A stretch of DNA of 64,000 bases, taken from NCBI RefSeq assembly GCF_022829515.1, contig NZ_JAKSYL010000100.1, positions 1 through 64,000 of the forward strand, read 5' to 3'. A program made the position numbers and the translations under genes. Positions 41,624 to 50,608 of this stretch are shown in pieces. Below the pieces are notes generated by a model that had not been told where the DNA came from, made no database searches, and saw only the letters and a program-made list of their open reading frames with translations. Position 1 is the first letter of the stretch; every line of letters starts with the position of its first letter. This stretch comes from Methylobacterium sp. J-048 (GTDB lineage: Bacteria > Pseudomonadota > Alphaproteobacteria > Rhizobiales > Beijerinckiaceae).

Positions 41624-42139
41624 TCAACTGCCCCGATAGTAGGAATAGCCCCAGGGCGTGAACAGCACCGGCAGATGGTAGCGCTGGCGCGGGTCGCGGA
41701 TCTGGAAGCGGATCGGCACGAGGTCCAGGAAGCTCGGGCTCGGGAGCGCAACGCCGAGGGCCGCGAAATACGCCCCGACATGCAGCAGCAGCTCGTAGCG
41801 GCCGACCTGCAGCCCATCGTCGACCAGGAGCGGATCGGCCGGGCGGCCGTTGGCCTGTGTGGTGACCGTCTTGATCGGCCGGTAGGCATCGGCCTCGCGG
41901 ATCGACAGGTCGCAGACGAGGCCTGCGCCCGGAGTGCCGTGGGCATTGTCGATCGCGTGCAGAGTCAACCGCGGACCGAGCCCGGCCTGCGAGGTCGGAG
42001 TGACGGCGAGGGCCCCGGGCGGAGCGCCGGCGCCGCCTGGCCCCGCCTGGGCCAGCGTGCCGCCTGCGCTCGCTGCGGCAGCCGCCCCGCCGAGGCCGAA
42101 CTCGGCGAGGCTCCGGCGAGTCAGACCGAGAGGATCCAC
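41624..42139 (-). CDS. 5-hydroxyisourate hydrolase-like protein with export signal
   Basis: The 171-residue protein has an N-terminal extension: GLTRRSLAEFGLGGAAAAAS resembles a Tat signal (two Arg followed by a hydrophobic, Ala/Gly-rich core), with a likely cut after LAQA. The mature part is a full transthyretin-like domain: LTLHAIDNAHG with the His, QANGRPADP with the Arg, and RYHLPVLFTPWGYSYYRGS at the end. It should therefore be active in the periplasm. The GTG at 42139 is the best start. It is the first of three genes ending with uraD. It may act on hydroxyisourate outside the cytoplasm, or its substrate may differ. Confidence 0.8.
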   Translation of the reverse strand: MDPLGLTRRSLAEFGLGGAAAAASAGGTLAQAGPGGAGAPPGALAVTPTSQAGLGPRLTLHAIDNAHGTPGAGLVCDLSIREADAYRPIKTVTTQANGRPADPLLVDDGLQVGRYELLLHVGAYFAALGVALPSPSFLDLVPIRFQIRDPRQRYHLPVLFTPWGYSYYRGS

Positions 42140-42330
42140 GCCGGGCTCCCATTCGTTCCGGAGCCGGGAGCGCGCTTCGGCCCCGCAGGACGGCGAAGCC
42201 GGAGTGAAACGGATCTCGGCCTCATTCCGCCCTGCCCTCGCCGATCGACACCCGCATGCCGCAGGGTCTTGCAAAGGCCGAGCCAGCCGTCGAGGGCCTG
42301 ACGCGTCTCGGGATCGGCGACCGGGGGACG

Positions 42331-42594
42331 TTAGGCCTCGTCGGCCTTCCTGCGGTTGCGCTCCTTGCGCAATTCCCGCTCGGCCAGCAGCCAGAACTCG
42401 ATCTCGAATCCCTCGGGCCGGTGGTTGCGCTCCCACAATTCGTAGGCGCGCTCCCGGATCTCCTCGAACGGGATCGCATCCGGCGCGGTCCTGTCCTCGG
42501 ACCGATTCGAGGGCGGACGCGGACCACTCCCCGGAGCGACGGGCTCCGGGGACGACCGTAGGTCGGGTTCGGATTCCGACGCCGTCGTCTTCAT
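42331..42594 (-). CDS. DUF2934 protein
   Basis: The 87-residue product has a Ser/Pro-rich, disordered N-terminal half. A C-terminal helix pair follows, IRERAYELWERNHRPEGFEI then EFWLLAERELRKERNRR, the DUF2934 signature found in many soil alphaproteobacteria. The ATG at 42594 overlaps the stop of the DUF3606 gene by one base (TGATG), so translation is coupled. Function is unknown; such small proteins are often induced under stress. Confidence 0.8.
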   Translation of the reverse strand: MKTTASESEPDLRSSPEPVAPGSGPRPPSNRSEDRTAPDAIPFEEIRERAYELWERNHRPEGFEIEFWLLAERELRKERNRRKADEA

Positions 42595-42764
42595 CAGGAG
42601 GCCGGCCTGTCGAGATAGGCGGCGACGCTGGTGATCCGGCTCCCCACCATGGTCACGGCCTTGCGCAGCCGCTCCTCGCTGACGCCGAAGCGCTGCGCCC
42701 ACTCTTCGCGCATGACCCGGTCGAAGATGTCGATATGCGTCTTGCCTCTGAACTCGGTGGACAT
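42594..42764 (-). CDS. DUF3606 protein
   Basis: The 56-residue protein reads MSTEFRGKTHIDIFDRVMRE and continues EWAQRFGVSEERLRKAVTMV then VAAYLDRP. The pattern of two helices with W-x-x-x-F-G-V-S-x-x-x-L-x-x-A-V-x-x-V-G is that of DUF3606. It is too short to be noticed by most gene calls but is fully supported by the family pattern and by the coupled downstream gene. The function is unknown, and a link to general stress is only suggested by the company such genes keep. Confidence 0.75.
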   Translation of the reverse strand: MSTEFRGKTHIDIFDRVMREEWAQRFGVSEERLRKAVTMVGSRITSVAAYLDRPAS

Positions 42765-42974
42765 GGTTCGCACACTCTGGATGGGCGCTCAGCCGTGGTC
42801 GGGCCGGGCTGTCTGGAGGGACAACCGGAATGGGCGTGATCGGTTGCCAGGGCTCGTCTGATCGGGGGGCTGCGCAGCCCCGAATGACCCGGTGATTTAC
42901 GGGGCCGCCGCCTGCATCGCGGACGTCATGAGAAAGACTTTGGGAAGGCGTCGTAGTTTTTGGAAAATCTTTCT

Positions 42975-43346
42975 TCAATCTTGTAACCCGGCCCTGTCCT
43001 GAAACCGGCGGCGCTCGGCCGACGCCTCTCCCGCCTCCACCGCCACGCAGGCAAACGGCGACGGGGGGGCCTCGACGCCGCGCCAGCGGGCATAGGCCCA
43101 GGGGCGGTACCAGGCGGCGGCCGGCGGCAGTCGGTCCGGCACCAGATCGATGCCGTGCGTGCCGAACGGGCCGCAGCGGCAGATCCGCGAAAAGCCCATC
43201 CAGGCCCCCGGCCAGAGCCCGTGCCGGGTGATGGCCTGGTCGGCGTATTCCGAGCAGCTCGGCCAGTGCCGGCATTGGCGGCCGATCAGGCCCGACAGGG
43301 TGAGCTGGTAGGTCCGGATCGCCCAATGCGCGGCACGGCGGACCAT
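42975..43346 (-). CDS. yidD: Membrane protein insertion efficiency factor YidD
   Basis: The 123-residue product has the YidD core IRTYQLTLSGLIGRQCRHWP, SCSEYADQAITRHG and GFSRICRCGPFGTHGID with its conserved Cys residues. The extra C-terminal 35 residues are not conserved. The family associates with the inner membrane and helps YidC insert proteins. It is usually near rpmH and rnpA, but in many alphaproteobacteria it lies apart, as here. It starts 5 bases after the iron-sulfur scaffold gene and is probably in one operon with it. Confidence 0.88.
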   Translation of the reverse strand: MVRRAAHWAIRTYQLTLSGLIGRQCRHWPSCSEYADQAITRHGLWPGAWMGFSRICRCGPFGTHGIDLVPDRLPPAAAWYRPWAYARWRGVEAPPSPFACVAVEAGEASAERRRFQDRAGLQD

Positions 43347-43351
43347 CGCGG

Positions 43352-43798
43352 CTACGCGGCGGCCTGACGCTTCGAAGCAATCTGGTCGAGGGCGTCGACC
43401 ACCGCGTCGAAGGTCAGCAGCGTCGAGGCGTGGCGCGCCTTGAAGTCCCGCACCGGCTCCAGGACCGCGAGTTCCGCCCAGGCGCCGCCGGGGGCCGGAC
43501 CGTTCTCCTTCAGCATCGCCCGCATGGTCTCGCGGACGCCGCGCAGCTCCGCCTCGGTGGCGCCGATCACGTGCCGGCCCATCAGCGACGAGGAGGCCTG
43601 CCCGAGCGCGCAGGCCCGGACATCCTGGGCGAAATCGGCCACCCGGCCGTCCTCGCCGAGGACGAGATCGACCGTCACGGTCGAGCCGCACAGGCGGGAA
43701 TGCGCGGTGGCGCTGGCATCGGGCCGGTCCAGGCGTCCCAGCCGCGGGATATCGGCGGCCAGTTCGAGGATGCGGCGGTTGTAGATGTCGTCGAGCAT
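43352..43798 (-). CDS. IscU/SufU-like iron-sulfur scaffold protein with only two cysteines
   Basis: The 148-residue product has the IscU/NifU-N fold: MLDDIYNRRILELAADIPRL, SRLCGSTVTVDLVL with the first Cys, and DVRACALGQASSSLM with the second. In IscU a third ligand Cys lies in a RHxCTLL motif; here that place reads RHASTLL, so the protein has only two Cys in total. The ATG at 43798 is preceded by GAGGA at about 6 bases; ATG 43822 is an alternative. It may be a cluster carrier or sulfur acceptor rather than a full scaffold. It is divergent from folE. Confidence 0.8.
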   Translation of the reverse strand: MLDDIYNRRILELAADIPRLGRLDRPDASATAHSRLCGSTVTVDLVLGEDGRVADFAQDVRACALGQASSSLMGRHVIGATEAELRGVRETMRAMLKENGPAPGGAWAELAVLEPVRDFKARHASTLLTFDAVVDALDQIASKRQAAA

Positions 43799-44208
43799 CG
43801 GATCCTCGGCCGGGTACGTCATCCGATCGGACCTTCGGCCCATCGGGATTCTGACGCGCGGGGTGTGCATTGCGTGTTGCCGTGCGAACAATGATATAGG
43901 CCGCAAGCGGTCGCTTCGCGAGGAGGCTGCCGATCGACCAGGGTCGCGCCCACGGCCAAGGTAGTTTCCAAGGCTATTCCACCCCGGGGCGCCGGCGCGA
44001 AACCGTTCCGGGCCCGGGATCTGTCCTCCAAGCCCGACGCGATCCGACGATGTATGCCAAGCCTGACAGCACCACGATGAAGTCCCGTGTGGCGCGGGCC
44101 GGAGATGCCATGGATGCCGCGCTTAAATCCCTGTCCTATCCGGTCGATGGACATGACGTGTCTCGGAACGGAGCCGGCGGCCAGGATCCGGGTCAAGGTC
44201 TGACAGGT

Positions 44209-44886
44209 ATGCGCAACGACAACCGACCGGTCGATGACGGCCGCCCCGCTGCGGTCGAACGCGCGCCGGAGCCCGCCTCCGCCACCCGCGTGCCCGACGG
44301 CATCGAGACCGGCCGCCCGAGCCGCGCCGAGGCCGAGGCCGCCGTGCGTACCCTCCTGCGCTGGGCCGGCGACGACCCGAACCGCGAGGGCCTGCGCGAC
44401 ACCCCGGCGCGGGTCACCAAGGCCTTCGGGCAGCTGTTCGGCGGCTACGAGATGGATGCCGAGGCCCTGCTGGCCCGCGTCTTCGAGGAGGTCGAGGGCT
44501 ATTCGGACATCGTGCTGGTGCGCGACATCCCGTTCTACTCCCATTGCGAACACCACATGGTGCCGTTCATGGGGCTCGCCCACATCGCCTATTATCCGAC
44601 CCGTGGCGTGGTCGGGCTCTCGAAGCTCGCCCGGGTGGTCGATACCTTCGCGCGCCGCCTGCAGACGCAGGAAACCATGACCGCCCAGGTCGCCGACGTG
44701 ATCGAGAGCATCCTCAAGCCCCGCGGCGTCGCCGTGATGGTGGAGGCCGAGCATCTCTGCATGGCGATGCGCGGCGTGCAGAAGGCCGGCGTCTCGACGA
44801 TCACCAGCCAGTTCCGCGGCGTGTTCAAGGACGACGCCAGCGAGCAGGTGCGCTTCCTCACCCTAGTGCGCGGCGGCACGAAGTAG
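44209..44886 (+). CDS. folE: GTP cyclohydrolase I
   Basis: The product has about 225 residues from ATG 44209; ATGs at 44050, 44080 and 44110 would lengthen a non-conserved, disordered N-terminus. The catalytic domain begins at [20 protein letters not shown]. It has the zinc ligands in [13 protein letters not shown] and [11 protein letters not shown], and the [20 protein letters not shown] and TSQFRGVF motifs. It makes 7,8-dihydroneopterin triphosphate for folate (and in methylotrophs methanopterin-type) cofactors. It is followed by hisI and a patatin gene. Confidence 0.95.
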   Translation: MRNDNRPVDDGRPAAVERAPEPASATRVPDGIETGRPSRAEAEAAVRTLLRWAGDDPNREGLRDTPARVTKAFGQLFGGYEMDAEALLARVFEEVEGYSDIVLVRDIPFYSHCEHHMVPFMGLAHIAYYPTRGVVGLSKLARVVDTFARRLQTQETMTAQVADVIESILKPRGVAVMVEAEHLCMAMRGVQKAGVSTITSQFRGVFKDDASEQVRFLTLVRGGTK

Positions 44887-44992
44887 CCGCAGGCGGGATG
44901 GCCCGACCAGGCCGCACCGTCACGCGACTTTCATCGATCAGGCTGCACCCGATAGCCTCGACTCAAGCTCAACCGGACTTACGTCTGCCGCC

Positions 44993-45415
44993 ATGACCGC
45001 AAGCGATAGCGCTTTCGATCCCCCCGGCACCCGGGCCGAGGTCGAGGAAGGCACGAGCCTGACCCCGCGCTTCGACCGGGACGGGCTGGTCGCCTGCATC
45101 GCGGTCGACGCCCATGACGGGCGCGTGCTGATGCTGGCCCACATGAACGCCGAATCGCTGGCGCGGACCATCGCCACCGGGGAGGCCTGGTACTGGTCGC
45201 GATCCCGGCAGGAACTCTGGCACAAGGGCGCGACCAGCGGGCAGATCCAGCGCGTCGTCGAGATGCGGGTCGATTGCGACCAGGACGCGCTGCTGATCCG
45301 CGTCGAGGTCGGCGGCGACGGCGGCTGCTGCCACACCGGCCGCCGGGCCTGCTTCTACCGCCGCGTCGTCCGCGGGGTGGATGGCGCCGTCACCCTGGAG
45401 GCCTCCGGGGCATGA
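44993..45415 (+). CDS. hisI: Phosphoribosyl-AMP cyclohydrolase
   Basis: The 140-residue enzyme of histidine synthesis opens the purine ring of [25 protein letters not shown] is followed by [17 protein letters not shown], then [13 protein letters not shown] with metal-binding Asp/Cys and [13 protein letters not shown] with the zinc Cys residues. All are diagnostic. It is the stand-alone cyclohydrolase, without the HisE pyrophosphohydrolase domain, as usual in alphaproteobacteria. The stop overlaps the start of the patatin gene by four bases (ATGA). Confidence 0.95.
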   Translation: MTASDSAFDPPGTRAEVEEGTSLTPRFDRDGLVACIAVDAHDGRVLMLAHMNAESLARTIATGEAWYWSRSRQELWHKGATSGQIQRVVEMRVDCDQDALLIRVEVGGDGGCCHTGRRACFYRRVVRGVDGAVTLEASGA

Positions 45416-46395
45416 GCGCGTCCCTTGCCCTGCAATGGCAAGCGTGTCCGGCCGTCCCGTATTTTCTCCCCGGCACCGTCGAGCCGATCCGGCCCCTGCC
45501 GAGCGCGGGTCCCCGGATCGGCCTGGCGCTGGGCGGCGGCTCGGCCCGGGGCTGGGCCCATATCGGGGTGATCCGCGCCCTGGAGGAAGGCGGCATCCAT
45601 CCCACCGTGGTCGCGGGCTGCTCGATCGGCGCCGTGGTCGGCGCCTGCTACGCCGCGGGGCGCCTCGACCGGCTGGAGAGCTTCGCACGGGAACTCACCC
45701 GGCGCCGGGTAGTCCGGCTGATCGATCCGCGCTTTCCGGGCTCCGGGCTGATCGCCGGCAACCGCCTGCGTCAGCGTCTGTTCGCCGATCTCGGCACGCG
45801 CCGGATCGAGAGCCTGCCGATCCGCTTCGGCTGCGTCGCCACCGAGTACGGCAGCGGCCTGGAGGTAAGCCTCACCGAGGGCCCGACCGTCGAGGCGGTG
45901 CGGGCCTCCTACGCGATCCCCGGCCTGTTCCCGCCGGTGACCCACGAGGGGCGCGTGCTGATGGACGGGACCCTGGTCAACCCGGTGCCGGTGGCACTGG
46001 CCCGTTCGCTGGGAGCCGATCTGGTGATCTGCGTGAACCTCAACGGCGATACCGGCGGCCCGGTGGTGCACGAGGTGCCGACCCCGGCCCCGCGCCGCAG
46101 CTTCCTCCAGGTGATCCGCGAGCGCCTGCCCGGCTTCGAGCCGCAGGAGCCCGAGATCCCGGTCCCGGGCATCGCCCGAGTGGTGCTCGGCGCCTTCAAC
46201 ATCACCCAGGACCGGATCTCCCGGGCGCGGCTGGAGCGCGACCCGCCGGACATCGCCATCGGGCCGGACGTCGCCGGCTTCGGCCTGTTCGATTTCCACA
46301 AGGCCGCCGAGGGGATTGATATCGGCTACCGGGCGGCCCGGGCGGCCCTGCCGCGGATCCGCGCCGTCGTGAACGGCGCGGCCGCGCGGGCATAG
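45412..46395 (+). CDS. Patatin-like phospholipase, RssA-type
   Basis: The 327-residue protein has the patatin fold: oxyanion loop [17 protein letters not shown], nucleophile Ser71 in GCSIGA, and the catalytic Asp185 in MDGTLVNP, followed by [12 protein letters not shown]. There is no signal peptide, so it acts in the cytoplasm or at the inner face of the membrane, probably as an acyl hydrolase or lysophospholipase. It is translationally coupled to hisI, an arrangement found in other Rhizobiales. Confidence 0.9.
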   Translation: MSASLALQWQACPAVPYFLPGTVEPIRPLPSAGPRIGLALGGGSARGWAHIGVIRALEEGGIHPTVVAGCSIGAVVGACYAAGRLDRLESFARELTRRRVVRLIDPRFPGSGLIAGNRLRQRLFADLGTRRIESLPIRFGCVATEYGSGLEVSLTEGPTVEAVRASYAIPGLFPPVTHEGRVLMDGTLVNPVPVALARSLGADLVICVNLNGDTGGPVVHEVPTPAPRRSFLQVIRERLPGFEPQEPEIPVPGIARVVLGAFNITQDRISRARLERDPPDIAIGPDVAGFGLFDFHKAAEGIDIGYRAARAALPRIRAVVNGAAARA

Positions 46396-46483
46396 ACGTA
46401 GCCGCCAGCGGCTGCGTGCCGGGATCGTCACGCGGTTGTCGCGGCCGGTTGCGATGGGCCCTCATCGACCTAGAGGGCTTCCA

Positions 46484-48055
46484 ATGTACACGAGCCGCCG
46501 CCAGATCCTCCTGTCCGGAGGCGCCAGCCTCGTCGGGATGGCCACCGGCCTGGCCCGTCCGAGCCTGAGCCGGGCCGCGGACCGGCCGCTCCTCAGCCAC
46601 GGACTCCAGTCCGGCGATGTCGGCACCGATTCGGCGGTGGTCTGGGCGCGCTCGGACCGGCCGGCCCGGGCGATCATCGAGTGGGCGACCACCGAGAGCT
46701 TTTCCGAGATCCGCGGCGGCGTCTTCGCCGACGCCCTGCCCGAGAGCGACGGCACCGTGAAAGTGGCGCTGACCGGGCTGCCACCGGGTCAGGACGTGTT
46801 CTACCGGGTCCGGCTCCAGGACGTCGCCGCGCCGACCATCGTCGGGCCCGCGCAGGTCGGGCGGTTCCGCACCGCGCCGGCGGACAAGCGCTCGGTCTCA
46901 TTCTGCTGGTCAGGCGACACGGTCGGCCAGGGCTGGGGCATCGACGAGGCCCGCGGCGGCATGACGATCTATTCCGCGATCCTCAGGAACCGGCCGGACT
47001 TCTTCATCCATTCCGGCGACACGATCTATGCCGACGGGCCGATCCAGGCCGAGGTGAAGCTCCCGGATGGCAGCCTGTGGCGCAACCGCGTCACCGAGGA
47101 GGTCTCGAAGCCGGCCGAGTCGCTCACCGAGTTCCGCGGTCGCCACAAGTACAACCTCACCGACCGGAACGTGCTGGCGATGAACGCCGCCGTGCCGATC
47201 CTGGCCCAATGGGACGACCACGAGGTCACCAACAACTGGTGGCCGGGCGAGCCGCTCACCCGGGCCGAGCACCTGAAGAAGAAATACGCCGACCCGAACG
47301 TGCTCGCGCTGCAGCTGCGCGCGGCCCGGGCGTTTCACGAATACATGCCGATGCGCTTCGAGCCGGCCGAGCCCGGCCGGGTCTACCGTAAGATCGCCTA
47401 CGGCCCCCTGGTCGACGTGTTCATGCTCGACATGCGCTCCTACCGGGGGCCGAACGGCGAGAACCGGCAGAAAGAATATGGCCCCGACGCGTATTTCCTC
47501 GGGCCGCAGCAGATCGCCTGGCTGAAGCGGGCGCTCACCGAATCGCGCGCGACCTGGAAGGTGATCGCCGCCGACATGCCCCTCGGCCTCGTGGTGACCT
47601 ACGACGTCGACCGCGACTTCGGCTCGGAGGCGGTGGCGCAGGGCGATGGGCCGCCCCTCGGGCGCGAGCTGGAGATCGCCGACCTGCTGCGCTTCATCAA
47701 GCAGGCCAAGATCCGCAACACGGTCTGGCTGACGGCGGACGTGCACTACACGGCCGCCCACTACTACGACCCCAACAAGGCGCAGTTCCAGGATTTCGAC
47801 CCGTTCTGGGAGTTCGTCTCGGGCCCGCTGCATGCGGGCACCTTCGGGCCCAACGCACTCGACAACACGTTCGGCCCGCAGCTGCGCTACGTGAAGGCGC
47901 CCGACAAGGGCCAGGTGAACCTGTCCCCGGCCGCCGGCTACCAGTTCTTCGGCCACGTCGCGGTGGACGGCGCCACCGAGCAGATGACCGTGACCCTCAA
48001 GGACGCGGCCGATACCGACCTGTGGCAAGTCACCCTCGACCCCGCGAAGGCGTGA
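46484..48055 (+). CDS. phoD: Alkaline phosphatase D (PhoD), Tat-exported
   Basis: The 523-residue product has a Tat signal (TSRRQILLSGGASLVGMATG). The PhoD N-terminal Ig-like domain follows (LLSHGLQSGDVGTDSAVVWA), then the metallophosphatase domain with FCWSGDTVGQG, FFIHSGDTIYADG, AQWDDHEVTNNWWPGE and LTADVHYTAAHYYDP. It hydrolyses phosphomono- and diesters in the periplasm with Ca and Fe. It would be expected under phosphate-starvation (Pho) control, but I cannot point to a Pho box. Start at ATG 46484, which begins directly at the Tat motif. Confidence 0.93.
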   Translation: MYTSRRQILLSGGASLVGMATGLARPSLSRAADRPLLSHGLQSGDVGTDSAVVWARSDRPARAIIEWATTESFSEIRGGVFADALPESDGTVKVALTGLPPGQDVFYRVRLQDVAAPTIVGPAQVGRFRTAPADKRSVSFCWSGDTVGQGWGIDEARGGMTIYSAILRNRPDFFIHSGDTIYADGPIQAEVKLPDGSLWRNRVTEEVSKPAESLTEFRGRHKYNLTDRNVLAMNAAVPILAQWDDHEVTNNWWPGEPLTRAEHLKKKYADPNVLALQLRAARAFHEYMPMRFEPAEPGRVYRKIAYGPLVDVFMLDMRSYRGPNGENRQKEYGPDAYFLGPQQIAWLKRALTESRATWKVIAADMPLGLVVTYDVDRDFGSEAVAQGDGPPLGRELEIADLLRFIKQAKIRNTVWLTADVHYTAAHYYDPNKAQFQDFDPFWEFVSGPLHAGTFGPNALDNTFGPQLRYVKAPDKGQVNLSPAAGYQFFGHVAVDGATEQMTVTLKDAADTDLWQVTLDPAKA

Positions 48056-48063
48056 GGGCGCGC

Positions 48064-48089
48064 GCGCCGGCCGGACACACGGCCGGCGC
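48064..48089. terminator. Bidirectional terminator between phoD and the CBS gene
   Basis: Perfect 9-bp arms GCGCCGGCC (48064-48072) and GGCCGGCGC (48081-48089) enclose an 8-base loop. It lies in the 39-bp gap between two convergent stop codons, so it can serve both genes. Confidence 0.65.
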
Positions 48090-48094
48090 AGGGC

Positions 48095-48526
48095 CTACGC
48101 CATGGTGATGTAGTCGCGCAGGGCCTGATGCTCGGCCACCACGGTGGCGATGCGGCGCGCCACCACGTCGCCGATCGAGATCAGGCCGATGAGGCGGCCG
48201 TCCTCGCAGACCGGGACGTGGCGGAAGCGCCCTTCGGTCATCAGGCCCATCACCTCCTCGATGGTGCTGCTGCGGCCGCAGGTCGTGACCTGGGTGGTCA
48301 TGTGGTCCGAGACCGGCGCGTCGAAGGTCGCGCCGCCGTGGCGGGCCAGCGCCCGCATGATGTCGCGCTCGGAGATGATCCCGGCCACCGACCCGTCGGG
48401 ATGGGCGACCACGAGCGCGCCGATCCGCTTCTCGGCCAGGATCTGGATCACCTCCTCGAGGGTCTTGTCGGGGCTCACGGTGACGACGGAGCTGCCCTTC
48501 TCGGCGAGGATGCGTGCGACGGTCAT
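48095..48526 (-). CDS. CBS-domain pair protein
   Basis: The 143-residue protein consists of two CBS motifs. The first is about residues 8-65, with VSPDKTLEEVIQILAEKRIG and IISERDIMRALARHG. The second is about 75-130, with STIEEVMGLMTEGRFRHVPV and GLISIGDVVARRI. Such pairs bind adenine nucleotides (ATP, AMP, NADH) and act as energy-state sensors. A stand-alone CBS pair has no attached enzyme, so the partner is unknown. It is common in Rhizobiales. Confidence 0.9.
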   Translation of the reverse strand: MTVARILAEKGSSVVTVSPDKTLEEVIQILAEKRIGALVVAHPDGSVAGIISERDIMRALARHGGATFDAPVSDHMTTQVTTCGRSSTIEEVMGLMTEGRFRHVPVCEDGRLIGLISIGDVVARRIATVVAEHQALRDYITMA

Positions 48527-48654
48527 GGCTCTCTCCCTGTGACGCGGTGCGTGCGCCGTCAGCCGCGGCGCCTTCGTTACGCTGTCGTCCGGGTAGGCCC
48601 CGGCTCGTTCACATTATGGCGAGTGTGTGACCGAACCGCCGCGTTGGCAAGGTG

Positions 48655-49476
48655 CTAGCTCCGCACCGTCTCGCGCCGATCCAGGAGCGGGAACAACAGG
48701 AAGCCCGCGATGAAACCCCCGAGATGCGCGTCCCAGGCAATGGCGGCGTTCTCGCCCACCAGCGGCACGCTCACGAAACCGAACAGCAGGTTGGTCGCGA
48801 GCCAGATCGCCAGGAAGGCCACCGCGGTCCGGTTGCGCAGAAGTTCCGGAATCGTCTCGGCGGGGCGGTGCGGCGGCACTTGCCAGGCCGGGCCGGTGTA
48901 GCCGGAGGCGGGCGGCTGGAACACGAACCGCGCGGCCGCCGCCATCAGGGCCGAGATCCCCGCGGAGGCGCCGACCAGCGGCCCCGCGCTCAACGGGTCG
49001 ATCAGCACGTGCAGCGCGCCGCCGGCCACCGTCCCGGCCAGCGCGATCAGGCCGTAGCGCCAGGCGCCGCAACGCCGGGCCACCGGCGACCCGAAGGCGG
49101 CGAGCCACACGCTGTTGAAGATCACGTGCATCCAGGAGCCGTGCAGCAGTGCGTAGGTCCCGAACGTCCAGGGCTGCAGCGCGTGCTCTGAGGCGATGTA
49201 TCGGGCGAACGCCTCGCGGGCGGCCTCCATGTCCGGGTCGCCGAGTCCGGCCGCCGCCTGGATCACGTCGGCGGCCTTCCCGGGATCGAACCACAATGTC
49301 CAGCGGGCCGGCACCAGGGCGAGGTCGAGGACGACCTGAATGTCGAGGGTGTCCGGCAGCAGGAACTCGCGCACCGCCTGGATCGCCATCAGCAATCCGA
49401 TCGAGAGCGTCACCACCCCCGGCATGTTGAACACGGGCACGCGGCTCTGGCGCGGGAATTCGGGGGAGGCATCCAT
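48655..49476 (-). CDS. Rhomboid-family intramembrane serine protease
   Basis: The 273-residue protein has about six or seven membrane helices. The catalytic Ser lies in VGASAGISAL (Ser171) and the His in WDAHLGGFIAGFL near the C-terminus. HGSWMHVIFNSVWL is the L1/TM2 segment with the conserved Asn-side motif. The Ser motif has GASAG in place of the classic GASG, a frequent variant in alphaproteobacterial rhomboids. It cleaves substrates within the membrane; none is known here. ATG at 49476, preceded by GAG. Confidence 0.88.
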   Translation of the reverse strand: MDASPEFPRQSRVPVFNMPGVVTLSIGLLMAIQAVREFLLPDTLDIQVVLDLALVPARWTLWFDPGKAADVIQAAAGLGDPDMEAAREAFARYIASEHALQPWTFGTYALLHGSWMHVIFNSVWLAAFGSPVARRCGAWRYGLIALAGTVAGGALHVLIDPLSAGPLVGASAGISALMAAAARFVFQPPASGYTGPAWQVPPHRPAETIPELLRNRTAVAFLAIWLATNLLFGFVSVPLVGENAAIAWDAHLGGFIAGFLLFPLLDRRETVRS

Positions 49477-49779
49477 CTCGGCACCATGTCGGGGCCAAGG
49501 GGGATCGGGCAAGTCCCGGCGGCGTATTGAAGCTTTTTCAGGTGGTGTTTGGGTGCCGCCGCTCTGTGAGGGTGTCTGAACATCGCTCCGAGCCCGGCAC
49601 CGGCAGGACCGCTCCGGGCACCCGGACCCGCGCCAATCTCGATCCCAAAAACGTCCCGCGCCGGGCGGCACGGCGTATGCGCTCTGAGCCCGAGATCGCC
49701 CCGGATCTCCGGCCCGTCCCCCGCGGATGTGCCAAACCGATCCGGGGACGGACAACAGGCGTATCGATCCGGGACTCCG
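49477..49779. other. Intergenic region between divergent genes, no gene seen
   Basis: The 303 bases lie between the rhomboid gene (minus) and the PAS_5 gene (plus). Open frames here are shadows. It should hold both promoters, but I find no convincing -35/-10 pair. Confidence 0.4.
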
Positions 49780-50379
49780 ATGAAACATCCCACGAGCCGC
49801 ATGCTCCATGCCTATTGGGAGCGCCTGCGCGGTGAGCGCGCCGCGCCCGAGCGCGCCGAGATCGAGCCGGGCGAGATCCGGCATCTGCTGGCCGACAGCC
49901 TGATCCTAGAGCTCGACATGGCCGAGCGCTCGGCCACGGTCCGGCTCGCCGGCACCCGGGTCTGCGCCCTCTACGGCCGGGAGCTGAAGGGCGCGACCTT
50001 CGCCAGCCTGTGGGGCTCGGAGGCGCCCGACCCGTGGCGCATCGTCGACATCGTGGCGAGCGACACTCTGGGCGTGGTTGCGGGCCTGCGCGGCCAGAAC
50101 TCCGCCGGCGAGGCGGTGGATCTCGAATTGCTGCTCCTGCCCCTGCGCCATCGCGGGCGCATGCAGGTGCGGGCGCTCGGGACCCTGAGCCTCGGGAGCA
50201 CGCCGCATTGGATCGGCCTGCGCCCGCTGGTGCAGGCGGAGACCACCTCCCTGCGCATCCTGCCCGGCCGCAGGATGGAGGCCGCCCCGCCGGCGCGGCC
50301 GGCGATCCGGGGGCCCGCCGGCTTCCCCGGCCCGGTGCGCCGGGGGCACCTTCTCGTCCATGCCGGCGGGCGGGCCTGA
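49780..50379 (+). CDS. PAS_5-family domain protein
   Basis: The 199-residue product starts with HPTSRMLHAYWERLRGERAAP and continues ERAEIEPGEIRHLLADSLIL, then TVRLAGTRVCALYGRELKGA. This is the recognisable beginning of the alphaproteobacterial PAS_5 (PF07310) family. The rest is a PAS-like barrel and a Pro/Arg-rich tail. There is no output domain, and the function of the family is unknown. ATG at 49780. Confidence 0.82.
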   Translation: MKHPTSRMLHAYWERLRGERAAPERAEIEPGEIRHLLADSLILELDMAERSATVRLAGTRVCALYGRELKGATFASLWGSEAPDPWRIVDIVASDTLGVVAGLRGQNSAGEAVDLELLLLPLRHRGRMQVRALGTLSLGSTPHWIGLRPLVQAETTSLRILPGRRMEAAPPARPAIRGPAGFPGPVRRGHLLVHAGGRA

Positions 50380-50608
50380 AACCGGGAGACGAAATCTGAA
50401 TTCGAAATATTCAACCAAAATTTTGTAGGGCAATATCACGTGTTATCGACACCAATAGATGCATTCACCGTCCAATCGGGTCTAGACGACCAAACACGAA
50501 AGAAAAATCTACGCCGCGGCGGATATTGCTGAAGCGGGAAAAAGGCTTTCGTAACAGTCCGGCTCTAGCTTGCGAAAACGATTGTCGCGGCGCGGAGCCC
50601 ATTTCGGA

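Noticed and set aside
42765..42974. GGAAC-N16-CGTT general-stress promoter in front of the DUF3606 gene
   Set aside because: The region is AT-rich and promoter-like, but no GGAAC/CGTT pair at the right spacing could be found.
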